Notes: a model not told the origin generated them from the letters alone. Positions 32,987 through 42,603 are shown, numbered from the stretch's first letter. The stretch: DNA of 64,000 nt from Paenibacillus sp. BJ-4 (GCF_020404765.1 NZ_JAIVEM010000027.1:1-64000), one strand, 5' to 3'. Made by a program: numbers and translations.

Positions 32987-35900
32987 ATGAGCTTTGAACT
33001 TACCCGGCGGGCCATCAGACAGCTATGCAGTCAAGCCGCTTATGACGACGGGGATGCCTATTACCGGGCCAAAAAAGTGGCCTTTACACAAATAGATCAT
33101 GACGAAGGTGTATACGAAGCTACAGTCAAAGGAAGCGGATTTTATGCCGTTGCCGCAATGATCCGTCCCAATGGCAATATCCGGGCAGAATGCACCTGTA
33201 GTACATTCCAGACTACCGGACGGTATTGTAAGCACATAGCTGCCGTGCTCATTAACGCGCATGATATGCTGCGTGGAAAAAGTCTATCCGTGCGCTCCTT
33301 TGCTTCCAGACTTCATCCCGGTACTTCCCCGGATACAACAGGAGGAATGGATTCAAACGAACTGTATACATCTACAGATGACCCATATGATCACACGGTT
33401 AAAACCGTACGCTCCTCGGGCATCACACCAGGCGATCTCCAGCTGACCGACAGTATGTTAAAACTGTTCGGCAGCAAGAGGCCGCTTCGCAGCACACCTA
33501 CTATACTGGATACTCGCGCAATCTTGGACTTTCAATTCATGATCCGGCCTTTTGCCTACGGTTACCAGAAATATATGTTTGGCGTGGAGATGAAAGCCGG
33601 ACCCAAACGATTATATATCGTTCAAAAAATCCGTTCGTTCCTCGATAGTATCGACCGGGGAAGTAGCTACCTGTTCACGAAAAACTTCTCATACGAGCCT
33701 CAGCTACACCGCTTCCGGCTTGAGCATGACGCCATTCTCCAGCAGTTGGTGCAGGTGTTCCGCAATGAGCGTATGATTCGGGAAACTTCAGGTACGTATG
33801 TGTCCCCAAGCAGTCATATAAGTGGTGAACGAATCCTGCTGGTCCCCCCTGCGGCTTGGGAGAAGCTATTCCCCTTGCTGACAGCGGTACAAGGCGTCCA
33901 TTTTGAAATTCACGGAAACATGACCGAGGGTATCCCCCAGTCGGACCATATGCTGCCACTGAAATTCGAATTCGATGAAGCCGAGGGCGACACCGAAGGC
34001 TATCAGCTCAGTATTCAGGGACTCGATGATTTGACCATCATGGAGGACTATGGCGTGGTTATTGCCGAGGGCAAGCTTGTACCACAGAAGCCTGATCCGC
34101 TGCGGTATTTGTCCGAGCTAAAACGGATGGTGGAGGTCCATCACAGGCGAAAGATCCAGATTGCGCCGACACAGATGGAATCTTTTATGGACAAGGTCGT
34201 GCCAGGATTAATGAAGCTCGGACGGGTCCACATGACCCAGTCTGTCTCTGAACGGGTCACACAGCAGCCACTAAAGGCGAAGCTGTACCTTGATCGGGTT
34301 AGAGACAAGCTGCTGGCGGCGCTGGAATTCCAATATGGTGATATCGTGATCAACCCGCTGGAAACAGATGAGCGAGTGCCTGGTAACGACCGTATTCTGA
34401 TACGGGACGGGGAACAGGAGCAGCGTATTTTGGAACTGATGGACAATAGCTCCTTTGCTAGAACAGACAGCGGATACTTCATGGAAGATGAACATGCGGA
34501 ATTTGATTTTCTGTACCATACCGTACCACAACTGGAGAAGCTGCTTGCAGTCTATGCCACAGGTGCGGTCAAAGCGAAAATCAACAACACGCTGCCCGCC
34601 CCGAGAACACGGGTGGAGTGGGATGAACACACGGATTTGCTTGAATTTAAATTTGATATGGACGGTATACCGGAATCTGAAATTCGCAAACTGCTCAAAT
34701 CGTTAGATGAGAAAAAAAAGTATCACCGTTTGCCGAATGGTGCCCTGCTCCCGCTGGAAACAGAGGAGTACAAGGAATTGATTCGGTTCATGAATGAAAC
34801 AGGTATCCGTAAAAGCGATCTGGATGCAGCGCAAATTCGTATTCCCGTCACGCAAGGACTGTATTTAATTGATCCTCATGATCATGGAAAAAACCTGACT
34901 CTGGGTAAAACCTTTCGCCAGCTGCTGGAAAATATACGTAACCCTGACCATCTCGAATTTCCAGTTCCAGACATGCTCGCTCCAATCTTGAGAGATTATC
35001 AGGTCTACGGCTTTCAATGGCTCAAGACATTGGCACATTATCGTTTTGGGGGCATATTGGCAGATGATATGGGGCTGGGCAAAACGCTGCAAAGCATCAC
35101 CTTCCTTGTGTCTGTGCTGCCGGAAATCCGCAGCCAGCAGCTGCCAGCCCTGATCGTATCTCCTGCATCACTGGTATATAATTGGCGGAATGAGCTGGAG
35201 AAGTTTGCTCCGCATATCCGCGTCACGATCGCAGATGGCACTCCGGAAGAGCGCGGCCGAATGATACGGGATGCTGCCAGCTATGACGTCATCATCACCT
35301 CCTATCCGCTGCTACGCCGGGATACGGATATGTACAGCAAGCTATCGTTTCACACGCTCATTCTGGATGAGGCGCAGGCCTTCAAGAACCATGCCACCCA
35401 GACAGCGCAGGCTGTTAAGGATGTAAAGGCTCGTTACCGTTTTGCCCTGACAGGAACGCCAGTAGAAAATACGTTGGAAGAGCTGTGGTCCATCTTCGAT
35501 ATTGTATTTCCTGAGCTATTTCCCGGCGGAAAAAGAGCGTTTCACAACCTGACTCGCAATGTGATCGCCAAGCGGATTCGCCCGTTTCTGCTGCGCCGTC
35601 TCAAGAGCGATGTTCTAAAGGAGCTGCCTGAAAAAATTGAATCCGTGCAGGTATCGCGGCTCCTGCCGGATCAGAAAAAGCTGTACACGGCTTATCTGGC
35701 CAAGCTACAGCATGAAACGTTGAAGCATCTCAACGAGGAAGGCTTTCAGAAAAATCGGATCAAAATCCTTGCAGGTCTGACCCGACTTCGTCAGCTCTGC
35801 TGTCATCCAGCCCTGTTCGTCGATGGGTACACTGGAAGCTCAGCCAAATTTGAGCAGCTGCTGGAGATCATGACGGAATGTCTCAGCGCCGGGAAGCGGA

Positions 35901-36352
35901 TGCTCATTTTTTCACAGTTCACTACGATGCTTCAAATGATCAGACGCGAGCTTGCTCGGGAAGGGGTCCCTTACTTCTATCTGGATGGACAGACACCGGC
36001 TTCGGAGCGTGTAGAGCTGTGCAGTCGCTTTAATGAAGGGGAACGCGACCTGTTCCTGATTTCCCTAAAGGCAGGAGGAACTGGCCTAAATCTTACCGGA
36101 GCAGACACGGTCATTTTGTATGACCTGTGGTGGAATCCCGCCGTAGAGGAGCAGGCTACCAACCGCGCGCACCGAATGGGTCAGAAAAATGTCGTACAGG
36201 TTATCCGTCTCATTGCCCAAGGCACGGTGGAGGACAAAATGTATGAGCTACAGCAGAAAAAGAAAAACCTGATCGATCAGGTCATCCAGCCGGGACAAGA
36301 AAGCCTTTCGGCACTGACTGAGCTGGAAATTCGTGAACTGCTCATGATCTAG
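32987..36352 (+). CDS. SNF2-family helicase with N-terminal SWIM zinc finger (YwqA-like)
   Basis: 1121 aa. A SWIM zinc finger CxC...CxH uses Cys69, Cys71, Cys81 and His83. After a long middle segment, the SNF2 ATPase starts near residue 665: motif I DDMGLGKT, motif II LILDEAQAFKN, motif III TGTPVENTLEELWS, and the C-terminal RecA lobe ends in NRAHRMGQKNVVQVIRLI. It resembles B. subtilis YwqA/YqhH, which are DNA-translocase-like proteins of unclear function, possibly in repair or transcription. GGAAAGG about ten bases before the ATG. It is divergent from the M50 protease. Confidence 0.93.
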   Translation: MSFELTRRAIRQLCSQAAYDDGDAYYRAKKVAFTQIDHDEGVYEATVKGSGFYAVAAMIRPNGNIRAECTCSTFQTTGRYCKHIAAVLINAHDMLRGKSLSVRSFASRLHPGTSPDTTGGMDSNELYTSTDDPYDHTVKTVRSSGITPGDLQLTDSMLKLFGSKRPLRSTPTILDTRAILDFQFMIRPFAYGYQKYMFGVEMKAGPKRLYIVQKIRSFLDSIDRGSSYLFTKNFSYEPQLHRFRLEHDAILQQLVQVFRNERMIRETSGTYVSPSSHISGERILLVPPAAWEKLFPLLTAVQGVHFEIHGNMTEGIPQSDHMLPLKFEFDEAEGDTEGYQLSIQGLDDLTIMEDYGVVIAEGKLVPQKPDPLRYLSELKRMVEVHHRRKIQIAPTQMESFMDKVVPGLMKLGRVHMTQSVSERVTQQPLKAKLYLDRVRDKLLAALEFQYGDIVINPLETDERVPGNDRILIRDGEQEQRILELMDNSSFARTDSGYFMEDEHAEFDFLYHTVPQLEKLLAVYATGAVKAKINNTLPAPRTRVEWDEHTDLLEFKFDMDGIPESEIRKLLKSLDEKKKYHRLPNGALLPLETEEYKELIRFMNETGIRKSDLDAAQIRIPVTQGLYLIDPHDHGKNLTLGKTFRQLLENIRNPDHLEFPVPDMLAPILRDYQVYGFQWLKTLAHYRFGGILADDMGLGKTLQSITFLVSVLPEIRSQQLPALIVSPASLVYNWRNELEKFAPHIRVTIADGTPEERGRMIRDAASYDVIITSYPLLRRDTDMYSKLSFHTLILDEAQAFKNHATQTAQAVKDVKARYRFALTGTPVENTLEELWSIFDIVFPELFPGGKRAFHNLTRNVIAKRIRPFLLRRLKSDVLKELPEKIESVQVSRLLPDQKKLYTAYLAKLQHETLKHLNEEGFQKNRIKILAGLTRLRQLCCHPALFVDGYTGSSAKFEQLLEIMTECLSAGKRMLIFSQFTTMLQMIRRELAREGVPYFYLDGQTPASERVELCSRFNEGERDLFLISLKAGGTGLNLTGADTVILYDLWWNPAVEEQATNRAHRMGQKNVVQVIRLIAQGTVEDKMYELQQKKKNLIDQVIQPGQESLSALTELEIRELLMI

Positions 36353-36362
36353 CCAGCACATC

Positions 36363-36410
36363 AAACAGGCCCAATTAACGGTAGAGCTTACCCGCAATTG
36401 AGCCTGTTTT
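36363..36410. terminator. Convergent terminator between helicase and dioxygenase genes
   Basis: Arms AAACAGGCCCAATT and AATTGAGCCTGTTT, with one mismatch, flank a 19-base loop. Confidence 0.75.
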
Positions 36411-36441
36411 ACTTATGACGTGATTGTCCTGACCAGAAAGA

Positions 36442-37392
36442 TTAATCCTGTTTTATTACTCTGGGTTCAATGGGAACCAGATTAGACTCAATTACGGAGC
36501 GCTGAGGCTCATACCACTCGGGCAGCATCAGCTTGTGACCTAATTCATTCAATTCCTCATCCACGGTAAAGCCAGGCGGATCGGTCGCGATCTCGAACAG
36601 AATGCCGCCCTGTTCGCGGAAATATACGGCATTAAAATATTGGCGATCCACAATACCACTTGTCCCCAAGCCCTGCTGGCGAACCCATTCGTTCCACGCC
36701 TGATGCTCCGTATCATCCTGTGCACGCCAGGCAATATGATGAACCGTACCGGCACCGCCGTTGCCCCATGGTACATCTTTGATCGGAAGGTCGATCAGGT
36801 TGCCCAAATCCCCCGTTGCCTGATAGCGGATGTAACCTGCGTCTGCGTCTTCTCCAATGGGGACCATGCCTAGAACGTTCTCCAATACACTTTGCGTTTG
36901 CTTGGAATCCGTACTAAACAGTACTGCACCGCCAAAGCCTTTGATGGCTTTATCCGTAGGCACACCGCCTGCTGTCCACGTGTTCGCCGGGCCTTCTTCC
37001 CGCTCCACCAGCTCCAGATGCAAGCCCTCATTGTCTCGGAATTGGATGTATGACTCGCCAAAACGAGTGGCCTTCGTGAAAGATACTTTCAAGCTGTGCA
37101 GGCGATTTTCCCAGTATTCCAAAGCACCGGACGGCACGACATACGTCGTAATCCCGACTTGTCCACCGCCAATCTTACCCCTGCGTGTACCCGGAGCCGG
37201 AAAAAAGGTAATAATCGTTCCCGGGCTGCCTTGTTCATTACCAAAATACAGATGATATACCTCAGGAGCATCAAAATTGATCGTCTTTTTAATCAATCGC
37301 AAACCAAGCACACCTGTATAAAAATCAACATTGCCCTGCGGGTCTCCTGCAAAGGACGTGATATGGTGAATTCCAGCAGTCTTTAATGTCAT
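36442..37392 (-). CDS. mhqO: Ring-cleaving extradiol dioxygenase of the VOC fold (MhqO/YdfO-like)
   Basis: 316 aa with two paired VOC modules. Metal ligands are expected from GIHHITSFAGD (first His), GTVHHIAWRAQDD (second) and GILFEIATDPPGF (Glu). Members detoxify catechol- or hydroquinone-type compounds; in B. subtilis MhqO is part of the MhqR/quinone-stress regulon. The ATG at 37392 lies 8 bases after AAGGAG. It is downstream of and in operon with a nitroreductase (37-base gap), as mhqN-mhqO are. No MhqR gene is in the window. Confidence 0.88.
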   Translation of the reverse strand: MTLKTAGIHHITSFAGDPQGNVDFYTGVLGLRLIKKTINFDAPEVYHLYFGNEQGSPGTIITFFPAPGTRRGKIGGGQVGITTYVVPSGALEYWENRLHSLKVSFTKATRFGESYIQFRDNEGLHLELVEREEGPANTWTAGGVPTDKAIKGFGGAVLFSTDSKQTQSVLENVLGMVPIGEDADAGYIRYQATGDLGNLIDLPIKDVPWGNGGAGTVHHIAWRAQDDTEHQAWNEWVRQQGLGTSGIVDRQYFNAVYFREQGGILFEIATDPPGFTVDEELNELGHKLMLPEWYEPQRSVIESNLVPIEPRVIKQD

Positions 37393-37429
37393 CTCAATCA
37401 CTCCTTATATTTTCATGATTCACATATTT

Positions 37430-38056
37430 TTAGAATCCGTTGTAGCTCACAAATTGTCCAACCGGCTTGCGGTATCCGCGTGGACGCTGACCCGATTCAT
37501 CCTCTTTGCCCAAGGTAATCAGCATCACGGGTACAAATTGTTCTGGAATATTCAATACTTCCTGCACCTTCGCCGGGTCAAAGCCAATCATCGGGCAGGT
37601 ATCCCAGCCTTTGTCCTTGGCAATCAGCATGAACTGCATGGCTGACAGGCTGGCATTGCGTATGGCTTCTTCCCTTTGGAAGGCAGGTCCCCGCTCGCGG
37701 TAAAACTGGGTCACCGATTCCACTGTGCTGTCATATTCCTGTTTGCTCAAAACACCCAGATTCAGAAAACCTTCATTGTATTCAGCTACTTTTGTATAAG
37801 CCTCTGTATCCCCCAGCACCACAATGGTGGCCGAAGACGTCAATATTTTATATTGCTTACTTGCCTCATCATGTAACCGCTGTTTTGTATCTGCATCCTG
37901 TACCACGATATAATACGCATGCTGTAAATTAAAAGCCGATGGAGCAAACTTCACCAGCTGAAATATCTCTTCCAATTCTTTTTGATCTATTGTAACCTCA
38001 GGAATAAATTTAGAAGCTGATCTTCTCTCTTGAATAATATTCACCAATTCGCCCAT
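37430..38056 (-). CDS. mhqN: NAD(P)H nitroreductase, MhqN-like
   Basis: 208 aa nitroreductase-fold FMN protein: GELVNIIQERRSASKF at the N-terminus (phosphate loop, conserved RRS), FKFAPSAFNLQHAYYIVV (the N-x-Q segment), and PMIGFDPAKVQEVLNIP at the C-terminus. It likely reduces quinones or nitro compounds, acting before the dioxygenase. The start is the ATG at 38056, with GGGAGTGG upstream; a GTG 12 bases earlier overlaps that site. Confidence 0.88.
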   Translation of the reverse strand: MGELVNIIQERRSASKFIPEVTIDQKELEEIFQLVKFAPSAFNLQHAYYIVVQDADTKQRLHDEASKQYKILTSSATIVVLGDTEAYTKVAEYNEGFLNLGVLSKQEYDSTVESVTQFYRERGPAFQREEAIRNASLSAMQFMLIAKDKGWDTCPMIGFDPAKVQEVLNIPEQFVPVMLITLGKEDESGQRPRGYRKPVGQFVSYNGF

Positions 38057-38166
38057 GTTCAGTTCCACTCCCGGATATTATTTTCAAATAAATTATCTTT
38101 AAATTAAGAATATATCTTTTACTTCTTTCTGTCAAGTAAAACTAAAAAAATCGACAAACACACTTT

Positions 38167-38538
38167 TTACAGTTCGATTGCCCGTATTCTCATCGTAATG
38201 GCTTCACGCTGCGCTTTGGTTAAGCTCTTGAAAACCAGCTCATATGAATGGTCAATCATGCTATACAGATCCTCTAATGGGAAGGTAGAATCGACCGTTA
38301 CCGTGTTCCAATGCTTTTTACTTAAATGATATCCCGGCTTAATCGCCTTGTTTTGCTCACGCAGGTTTTCCGCAATGACCGGATCACATTTCAGAGATAC
38401 GTGGCTAACGCCGTCCTTTTCGGTCAGGAGAGCAAACATCTTGCCCCCTACTTTCAGCACCAGCGGATCAGCACCAAATGGATAATCCTTAACAGCCTCT
38501 TTTTTGCTCAGACCATACGTTACAATTTGCTCGTACAT
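38167..38538 (-). CDS. MmcQ/YjbR-family protein
   Basis: 123 aa, YjbR fold resembling a DNA-binding domain of the cyclic beta type: YEQIVTYGLSKKEAVKDYPFG, then MFALLTEKDGVSHVSLKCDP, and GYHLSKKHWNTVTVD. The family is widespread, function poorly known. The ATG at 38538 follows GAGGAGAGAAGG; the frame is open nine codons further up without a better site. It stands 110 bases upstream of the MhqN gene, same strand. Confidence 0.87.
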   Translation of the reverse strand: MYEQIVTYGLSKKEAVKDYPFGADPLVLKVGGKMFALLTEKDGVSHVSLKCDPVIAENLREQNKAIKPGYHLSKKHWNTVTVDSTFPLEDLYSMIDHSYELVFKSLTKAQREAITMRIRAIEL

Positions 38539-38986
38539 TAGCCTTCTCTCCTCTACTCTAGTCATCGCCCTATGAATCTATTTGTGCCCTATTATATCAC
38601 CTTCGTGCTCTTCAAATACATCACGTCCATGCTACATTAGGGTATCTGTGCCAAAAGGACTCTGTAGTCACCTTGAGCAAAGGCTCCCTATGGACAGGTC
38701 CGTGAGCTCGTGCGGGTCCTAAAGATTTAATGTTATGCAAGAACCCTATATTTTGGTATAATTCCGTGAGAGGCTGTATCGAAAAAATCGAACGGTACTC
38801 TGGTTTAGTGTAATTCAATATGTAGATGTGTGAGCCTATGGAGGTGAACTCGTTGGATTTTGCTCTGACCCGCAAGGACCGAGACAAAAGAACGGTCGCA
38901 AATTGACTCTTTTTTTGCCTTTCGGACCTTTTCAGCGATGTGCTGAAAGGTTTTTTTTGTGATCTAAAATAAAGGTAGGAAAGGAT
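38539..38986. other. 448-base gap holding a mini-ORF and a terminator
   Basis: No full gene. In the first 250 bases I see nothing clear. A 17-codon mini-ORF (TTG 38853, stop 38904) has a good GGAGG 8 bases before it and reads LDFALTRKDRDKRTVAN. It ends 21 bases before a terminator-like hairpin (38927-38959) that itself precedes the panB remnant. This layout (leader peptide, hairpin, biosynthetic gene) resembles an attenuator, although the peptide has no obvious run of a regulatory amino acid. Confidence 0.45.
38927..38959 (+). terminator. Terminator before the panB remnant
   Basis: CCTTTTCAGC and GCTGAAAGG pair with one bulge, then eight T. Rightward. It may attenuate the pan genes. Confidence 0.7.
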
Positions 38987-38998
38987 TTGAATGCAACC

Positions 38999-39268
38999 AT
39001 GGCAACCTCGAAAGCACTTAATATTTTGCAATTGAAGAAAATGAAACAAGCAGGTTTACCTATAAGTATGATCACGGCGTATGACTATCCATCTGCTCGT
39101 TTGGCTGAGGAAGTAGCGGAGACCATTACCAAGGAGATATCTATTCCGGTTATTGGTATCGGTGCCGGGAGATACTGTGATGGCCAGGTTTTAGTCTACC
39201 ATGACATGCTGCAATGCTCCTCTCCTTATCGTGAGAAAAATACAAAGGTAAAGGCAGGGATCATATGA
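38999..39268 (+). pseudogene. panB: Internally deleted panB (3-methyl-2-oxobutanoate hydroxymethyltransferase)
   Basis: The frame starts like a normal PanB ([25 protein letters not shown] motif family, residues 8-33), then jumps from RLAEE directly to [19 protein letters not shown], near residue 190 of a ~275-aa family protein, followed by [11 protein letters not shown]. About 150 residues of the TIM barrel are missing, including the metal-binding part, and the C-terminus ends in foreign-looking sequence. It cannot be active. Its stop overlaps the ATG of the next gene (ATGA). Confidence 0.85.
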
Positions 39269-40191
39269 TGCGATTTTTGATTGTAGGTGCAGGGGCCATT
39301 GGAGGCTACTTCGGGGGACGTCTTGTTCAAAAAGGAGAAGACGTGACCTTCTTCGTACGTCCTTCCAAAAAATCTCAGTTGAAAGAGGACGGTCTGATTG
39401 TTAAAAGTGTTCATGGGGATTTCCAGACGCCAATCCACGCTATTACATATGGTGAAGCTGCCGGTCCGTTCGACTGTATTATCATTTCGGTCAAAGCGTA
39501 TCATCTGCCCCAATTGCAATTCGATCTTGAGCCCTATATCGGTGATCATACCATGATTCTTCCGTTACTTAACGGTTACGAACATTTTGACTCTTTACGC
39601 AAGCAATTCGGTCCGGAAAAAGTGCTGGGCGGATTTTGTTATATCGAAACTACGCTAGATCATGATGGCTCTGTCGTTCAGACAAGTCCATTCCACCGTA
39701 TCGTCTTCGGTGAATGGAACGGAGTGCAATCAGAGCGTACACAAATACTGCTTAATCATCTCGATCATGCAGGCTTCACAGTGACACGAAGTCAGGATAT
39801 CCAGCGTGAAGTTTGGCAGAAATATATATTTATTGCCAGCTTGAGTGGAATTACAACACTGATGGATGCCCCGGTTGGGACTATACTTGCCACGGCAGAG
39901 TCACGTGCTATATACGAAAAGTTGGTGCATGAGATTGTCACACTTGCTCGCAACGCAGGGATGCCGATTGATTCAGAGATGGAAGCTCATACACTGAAAA
40001 CGATGGAGTCCTTACAACCCGAGATGATGTCATCCATGCAACGTGATATGTATAAAAAGCTTCCGATTGAAGCCAGTCACCTGCATGGTTCACTTCTTGC
40101 ATTGGCTTCTGCCAGTAATGCCGTCTATCCCGTACTTGAAACGGTATATGCCCGATTAAAGGTATATGAGAGCTTATTGGACACCTTCTAA
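39265..40191 (+). CDS. panE: 2-dehydropantoate 2-reductase (ketopantoate reductase, PanE/ApbA family)
   Basis: 308 aa. It reduces ketopantoate to pantoate with NADPH in pantothenate/CoA synthesis, or acts on a related 2-oxoacid. An N-terminal Rossmann [20 protein letters not shown] is followed by [10 protein letters not shown] and [21 protein letters not shown], then the C-terminal helical domain with [14 protein letters not shown], where family members have a conserved catalytic Lys/Glu region. Its ATG overlaps the panB remnant stop, so translation may be coupled to a damaged frame. Multiple paralogues are common in Bacillales, so panE in the strict sense is not certain. Confidence 0.85.
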   Translation: MMRFLIVGAGAIGGYFGGRLVQKGEDVTFFVRPSKKSQLKEDGLIVKSVHGDFQTPIHAITYGEAAGPFDCIIISVKAYHLPQLQFDLEPYIGDHTMILPLLNGYEHFDSLRKQFGPEKVLGGFCYIETTLDHDGSVVQTSPFHRIVFGEWNGVQSERTQILLNHLDHAGFTVTRSQDIQREVWQKYIFIASLSGITTLMDAPVGTILATAESRAIYEKLVHEIVTLARNAGMPIDSEMEAHTLKTMESLQPEMMSSMQRDMYKKLPIEASHLHGSLLALASASNAVYPVLETVYARLKVYESLLDTF

Positions 40192-40210
40192 AATTCAAAC
40201 TTTAAAGTCA

Positions 40211-40277
40211 GTTAAAAGGGCAGCAGCAGCTTCGGAGATGAAATAAAATCTCGGACTGCCGCTGCTTTTCTTTTAAC
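40211..40277. terminator. Convergent terminator between panE and the FMN reductase
   Basis: Long imperfect hairpin GTTAAAAG-GCAGCAGC...GCTGC-TTTTCTTTTAAC. It serves both strands. Confidence 0.7.
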
Positions 40278-40282
40278 AGCTT

Positions 40283-40834
40283 TTACACCTGTCTCGAACA
40301 GGCTTGCTCAAGCCCTTGAAGCGATGCTAACAGTTCCTGCCTCGTTTCAAGGTTTGTAATTTCACCTTCCTGATTTAGCTTCAATGTGATATGCGGAATA
40401 ATGACCTTTCCTTTTTCCACAATCTCTGCATTGATCATTTGCAGTGTAAGGAGCAGCGAGGCATGCGCCAGATTCCCGCCCATAGGAGACGGTGATGCAC
40501 TAATAACTGCTGTAGGTTTATTTACAAATTCGCCCGAAGATACGAGCCAATCCAATGCATTTTTCAAAGCACCCGGCACACCATTCCCATATTCCGGCGT
40601 ACAGATCAGCACTCCATCGGCTTGTTTTAATTGCCCCCGTAACTCTCTTACGGAAGCTGGCCCCTCCTCTACATCCAAGTCAGGATTAAAATGGGGTAGA
40701 TCCCCCAACCCGTCATAGACGGTGAATATCATCTGTTCAGGTGCTAGCCCAATCGTAGCCTTCATAAGTGCTGTATTGGAAGACTTCTGACGTAGGCTAC
40801 CCGATATAGCCAATACCTTAATTTTTTGATCCAT
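40283..40834 (-). CDS. NADPH-dependent FMN/quinone reductase
   Basis: 183 aa flavodoxin-like enzyme: LAISGSLRQKSSNTAL binds FMN phosphate, and TPEYGNGVPGALKNALDWL is the isoalloxazine loop of the SsuE/ChrR/AzoR-like NADPH reductase family. It probably reduces quinones, azo compounds or chromate with NADPH. The start used is the ATG at 40834, nine bases after GGG; an ATG nine bases upstream touches the site. Together with the MhqNO pair it adds to redox-detoxification capacity here. Confidence 0.88.
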   Translation of the reverse strand: MDQKIKVLAISGSLRQKSSNTALMKATIGLAPEQMIFTVYDGLGDLPHFNPDLDVEEGPASVRELRGQLKQADGVLICTPEYGNGVPGALKNALDWLVSSGEFVNKPTAVISASPSPMGGNLAHASLLLTLQMINAEIVEKGKVIIPHITLKLNQEGEITNLETRQELLASLQGLEQACSRQV

Positions 40835-40961
40835 CCATATCATCCCGTTTCTTTTAACTTAATCTTATCTGGATACTCAGTGTACTACAGTTAACAAGAG
40901 AATTAAAAAGTTGTGATGATGAGCGTCAGTGATCCCATCTTGCAACTAAAAAGGCAATTAA

Positions 40962-40987
40962 AAAATGCCTGCGGCTTCGCAGGCATT
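40962..40987 (-). terminator. Terminator of the AI-2E-family gene
   Basis: AATGCCTGCG-GCTT-CGCAGGCATT, a perfect 10-bp stem, followed leftward by T6. It lies 50 bases past the stop at 41037. Confidence 0.85.
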
Positions 40988-41036
40988 CGTTATTTATGGA
41001 TCGTAACTATACAAGGTTAGAATCTGTGGCGCTGAG

Positions 41037-42044
41037 TTAGGTATCCTTCTCTGCCTTGCGTTTTACCCCAATCAGATCGAGGAAGAAAACAAACAGCGGA
41101 ATACCTACAATCAAGCCCCAAATTCCAATCAGATGTTCAGAGAAAATCAATACGACAAAGGTAAAGAATATCGGTAAATTGGTTTTGGAAGACATCAGCT
41201 TCGGATTCAGGAAATAGGCTTCAATCGCATGTATAACTACAATCAGAATAACCAGGTAAATGACATATTGAATGCCGCCGACACTGAAAGCAATCAGACC
41301 GAGCGGCGCCAGCGAGATAAACACACCTGCCACTGGGACCAATCCCAGCACGAATATGATGAGCGCAAGACCCAGCAGATTAGGAAAGCCCATAATCCAG
41401 AGCGCAATCGTAGTCAATATACAGTTAATCAGTGAAATCAGCAGTTGAGCCTCCAGCACCTTCCCGAACGTGTCCAGGAACATACGACCAAAATGGCCCA
41501 CTTCCTTGAAAAACCAGCCCAGCTTGCTATCTACAAACGTTGCTGTAAAGCGTGTAATATAGGATTTTTCCATCAGGAAGAATAAGCTCAAAATAATCGA
41601 AACCAGCAGTTGTGTTCCCAATTGACTAACCTTCATCACTGCATTCAAGCCCGGCTCAAACAGCCGCTGAACATTCAGCGTGTCCATAAATTCGATAATC
41701 GTTTCGTTCCATTGATTACGATCAGGATACATATACGCTTGCTGAATCATGAGATACACCTGCTTGACCTGTACAATGATTAGCGGCACCATTCGGTAAA
41801 CGCCCCACACCATAATCAGGATTAGCAGCCCATACACCAGAAGCAACACGATCATTGACGGCACATTGGCGAACCGCTTGACCAGCTTATTCACTCCGTT
41901 ATATATACTCCCAATCAGGATCGTAAGCAGCAGTGTTAACAACATAATATTCATCATGCTTCTTAACATAAACAACAGCAAAACGATTATCGCAAGGACG
42001 GCTATCCGCCTGACGCCCGCATGATTCATCCAGTTTCTTACCAT
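41037..42044 (-). CDS. AI-2E family transporter (PerM-like)
   Basis: 335 aa with seven to eight hydrophobic helices, the normal layout of the UPF0118/AI-2E exporter family; the C-terminal stretch ALIIFVLGLVPVAGVFISLAP and YFLNPKLMSSKTNLPIFFTFVVL is diagnostic. Members include E. coli TqsA (AI-2 export), PerM and YdiK, and some halophile Na+/H+ antiporters, so substrate cannot be told. It stands 55 bases downstream of the PsiE gene, same strand, a possible operon end. Confidence 0.9.
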   Translation of the reverse strand: MVRNWMNHAGVRRIAVLAIIVLLLFMLRSMMNIMLLTLLLTILIGSIYNGVNKLVKRFANVPSMIVLLLVYGLLILIMVWGVYRMVPLIIVQVKQVYLMIQQAYMYPDRNQWNETIIEFMDTLNVQRLFEPGLNAVMKVSQLGTQLLVSIILSLFFLMEKSYITRFTATFVDSKLGWFFKEVGHFGRMFLDTFGKVLEAQLLISLINCILTTIALWIMGFPNLLGLALIIFVLGLVPVAGVFISLAPLGLIAFSVGGIQYVIYLVILIVVIHAIEAYFLNPKLMSSKTNLPIFFTFVVLIFSEHLIGIWGLIVGIPLFVFFLDLIGVKRKAEKDT

Positions 42045-42099
42045 TCGTCTTTATTCCCTCTCTCCCACTTGTCTGTCAACCTTGCAATCTTCCCCAGCA

Positions 42100-42516
42100 T
42101 CAACTTTCTCTTTTTAACAATTTACTGTTAGCGATTAATAGAGAACCTACCATGACTAGGATAGCAATAGACCACCAGAATGTATTTTTAGCATCATCAT
42201 GATCTACAATAATGAGCCTGATGACGGCCGTGATCCCAATATAGATGAAATAACGTAATGGAAAATGAAAATTGGTTTTAAAGTACTTAACTATTAATGC
42301 AATGAATTCAAAATACAAGAAGAACACAAGCAACTCTTCCGTGAATTCATAGTAATTTTTGTCGGCCTCTGTATACAAAAAAACATAGGAAAAGATGGAC
42401 CATGTTTCTTTCAGCAGCAAGAAGCTTAAAATCAGTCCGACCAGAAACAACGAGATATTCAAGATCATTTGCAGAAAACCAGGTAATTTTTCAATATACT
42501 TCATAAAAGCCTTCAA
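42100..42516 (-). CDS. psiE: PsiE-like membrane protein
   Basis: 138 aa with four membrane segments (LNISLFLVGLILSFLLL, ELLVFFLYFEFIALIV, FIYIGITAVIRLIIVD, WWSIAILVMVGSLLI), matching the phosphate-starvation-inducible PsiE family. Function unknown; in E. coli it is PhoB-regulated. The start is taken as TTG at 42516 with GAGGGG seven bases upstream. A GTG 15 bases earlier would put the site inside the coding region. Confidence 0.8.
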   Translation of the reverse strand: MKAFMKYIEKLPGFLQMILNISLFLVGLILSFLLLKETWSIFSYVFLYTEADKNYYEFTEELLVFFLYFEFIALIVKYFKTNFHFPLRYFIYIGITAVIRLIIVDHDDAKNTFWWSIAILVMVGSLLIANSKLLKRES

Positions 42517-42603
42517 TACATATCCCCTCACTGATTGTACAGGTTCTTTATTTATATTATCGGTGGAATACGCGAAAAATGCTACACTACTTTTGATGTA
42601 ACC

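Noticed and set aside
38740..38905. Possible insertion-sequence end (GAGGCTGT start and a short TTG-started frame)
   Set aside because: No matching inverted repeat, target duplication or transposase sequence could be found nearby.
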